Of a stretch of 34,636 nucleotides of DNA, positions 34,566 through 34,636 are shown in pieces. The first letter of the stretch is position 1, and each line of letters starts with the position of its first letter. Where the stretch lies: contig NZ_JABVXF010000041.1 of the NCBI RefSeq assembly GCF_013349995.1, positions 1 through 34,636 of the forward strand, given 5' to 3'. The translations under genes and the position numbers were made by a program. Under the pieces are notes generated by a model. It searched no databases and was not told the origin of the DNA. It saw only the letters and a program-made list of their open reading frames with translations. The DNA is from Pseudoalteromonas sp. 0303. GTDB lineage: Bacteria > Pseudomonadota > Gammaproteobacteria > Enterobacterales > Alteromonadaceae.

Positions 34566-34636
34566 TTGGACTCCCCCAACCACCGAAGGTTGGACTAACA
34601 TTTAAGTTAGCAGACCAAAATGTTATGGGAGTCCAT
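34566..34636. repeat. Palindromic intergenic repeat with inverted ends
   Basis: TTGGACTCCC at 34566-34575 is mirrored by GGGAGTCCAT at 34627-34636, the last base of the window. Inside are two more self-complementary pairs, CCAACC/GGTTGG around 34575-34593 and AACATTT/AAATGTT at about 34597-34624. The unit could fold into a branched hairpin. A half-copy motif occurs at about 60-70, so this is probably a dispersed intergenic repeat family of the host. Confidence 0.55.

Noticed and set aside
34566..34636. Integron attC site
   Set aside because: The palindrome lacks the paired RYYYAAC and GTTRRRY core boxes, and there is no integrase or cassette gene.

Overview
The window reads as a chromosomal segment of a marine gammaproteobacterium, most like Pseudoalteromonas or another Alteromonadales. 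This is inferred from protein recall and from the short GTTAGCGAG-type intergenic repeats; it was not tested by a search. A host glycine-cleavage locus is interrupted just after gcvP by a complete Tn7-like transposon of 27,676 bp (6754-34429). Its ends carry matching terminal repeats (24 of the first 26 bases identical) and an exact 5-bp target duplication, TGATT, at 6749-6753 and 34430-34434.

Host part (1-6753): repeat-bearing intergenic DNA; a minus-strand LysR regulator of the LrhA type; a divergent 199-aa degenerate GcvT paralogue; then gcvT, gcvH and gcvP on the plus strand. A 22-bp perfect palindrome lies between the divergent pair. The probable original gcvP terminator now lies beyond the element at 34448-34480.

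Element, first cargo block (6844-20159): one long plus-strand defence operon, hsdM (split by a 1-base deletion), hsdS, a 1089-aa membrane protein of unknown function, hsdR, mcrB and mcrC. It has a recognisable promoter and an operator-like palindrome upstream.

Element, transposition module (20768-27665): tnsA, tnsB, tnsC, a short tniQ and a longer tnsD-like gene, tightly packed. No Cas gene or CRISPR array is present, so targeting is presumably by protein, with the 3' end of gcvP as the likely attachment site. The gcvP-proximal end has a dense array of TnsB-like sites, as in Tn7R; the far end has three widely spaced sites, as in Tn7L.

Element, second cargo block (27747-33906): a uracil-DNA-glycosylase-like protein; a run of toxin-antitoxin leftovers (an orphan Xre/MbcA/ParS-type antitoxin, an AbrB-like small protein plus a decayed copy of it, and a truncated HigA-like antitoxin); then a compact AT-rich cassette. 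That cassette has a FolM-like pteridine reductase on the plus strand facing a minus-strand operon of a 79-aa protein, an RNase Z-like metallo-beta-lactamase, a pentapeptide/beta-helix protein with a C-terminal ion-channel-like domain, and a FolK-like pterin pyrophosphokinase with its active-site residues intact. Two pterin enzymes, a metallohydrolase and a membrane channel in overlapping genes on a defence-carrying transposon are the best candidate here for an undescribed system, possibly a pterin-derived signal that gates a membrane effector. That function is inference only.
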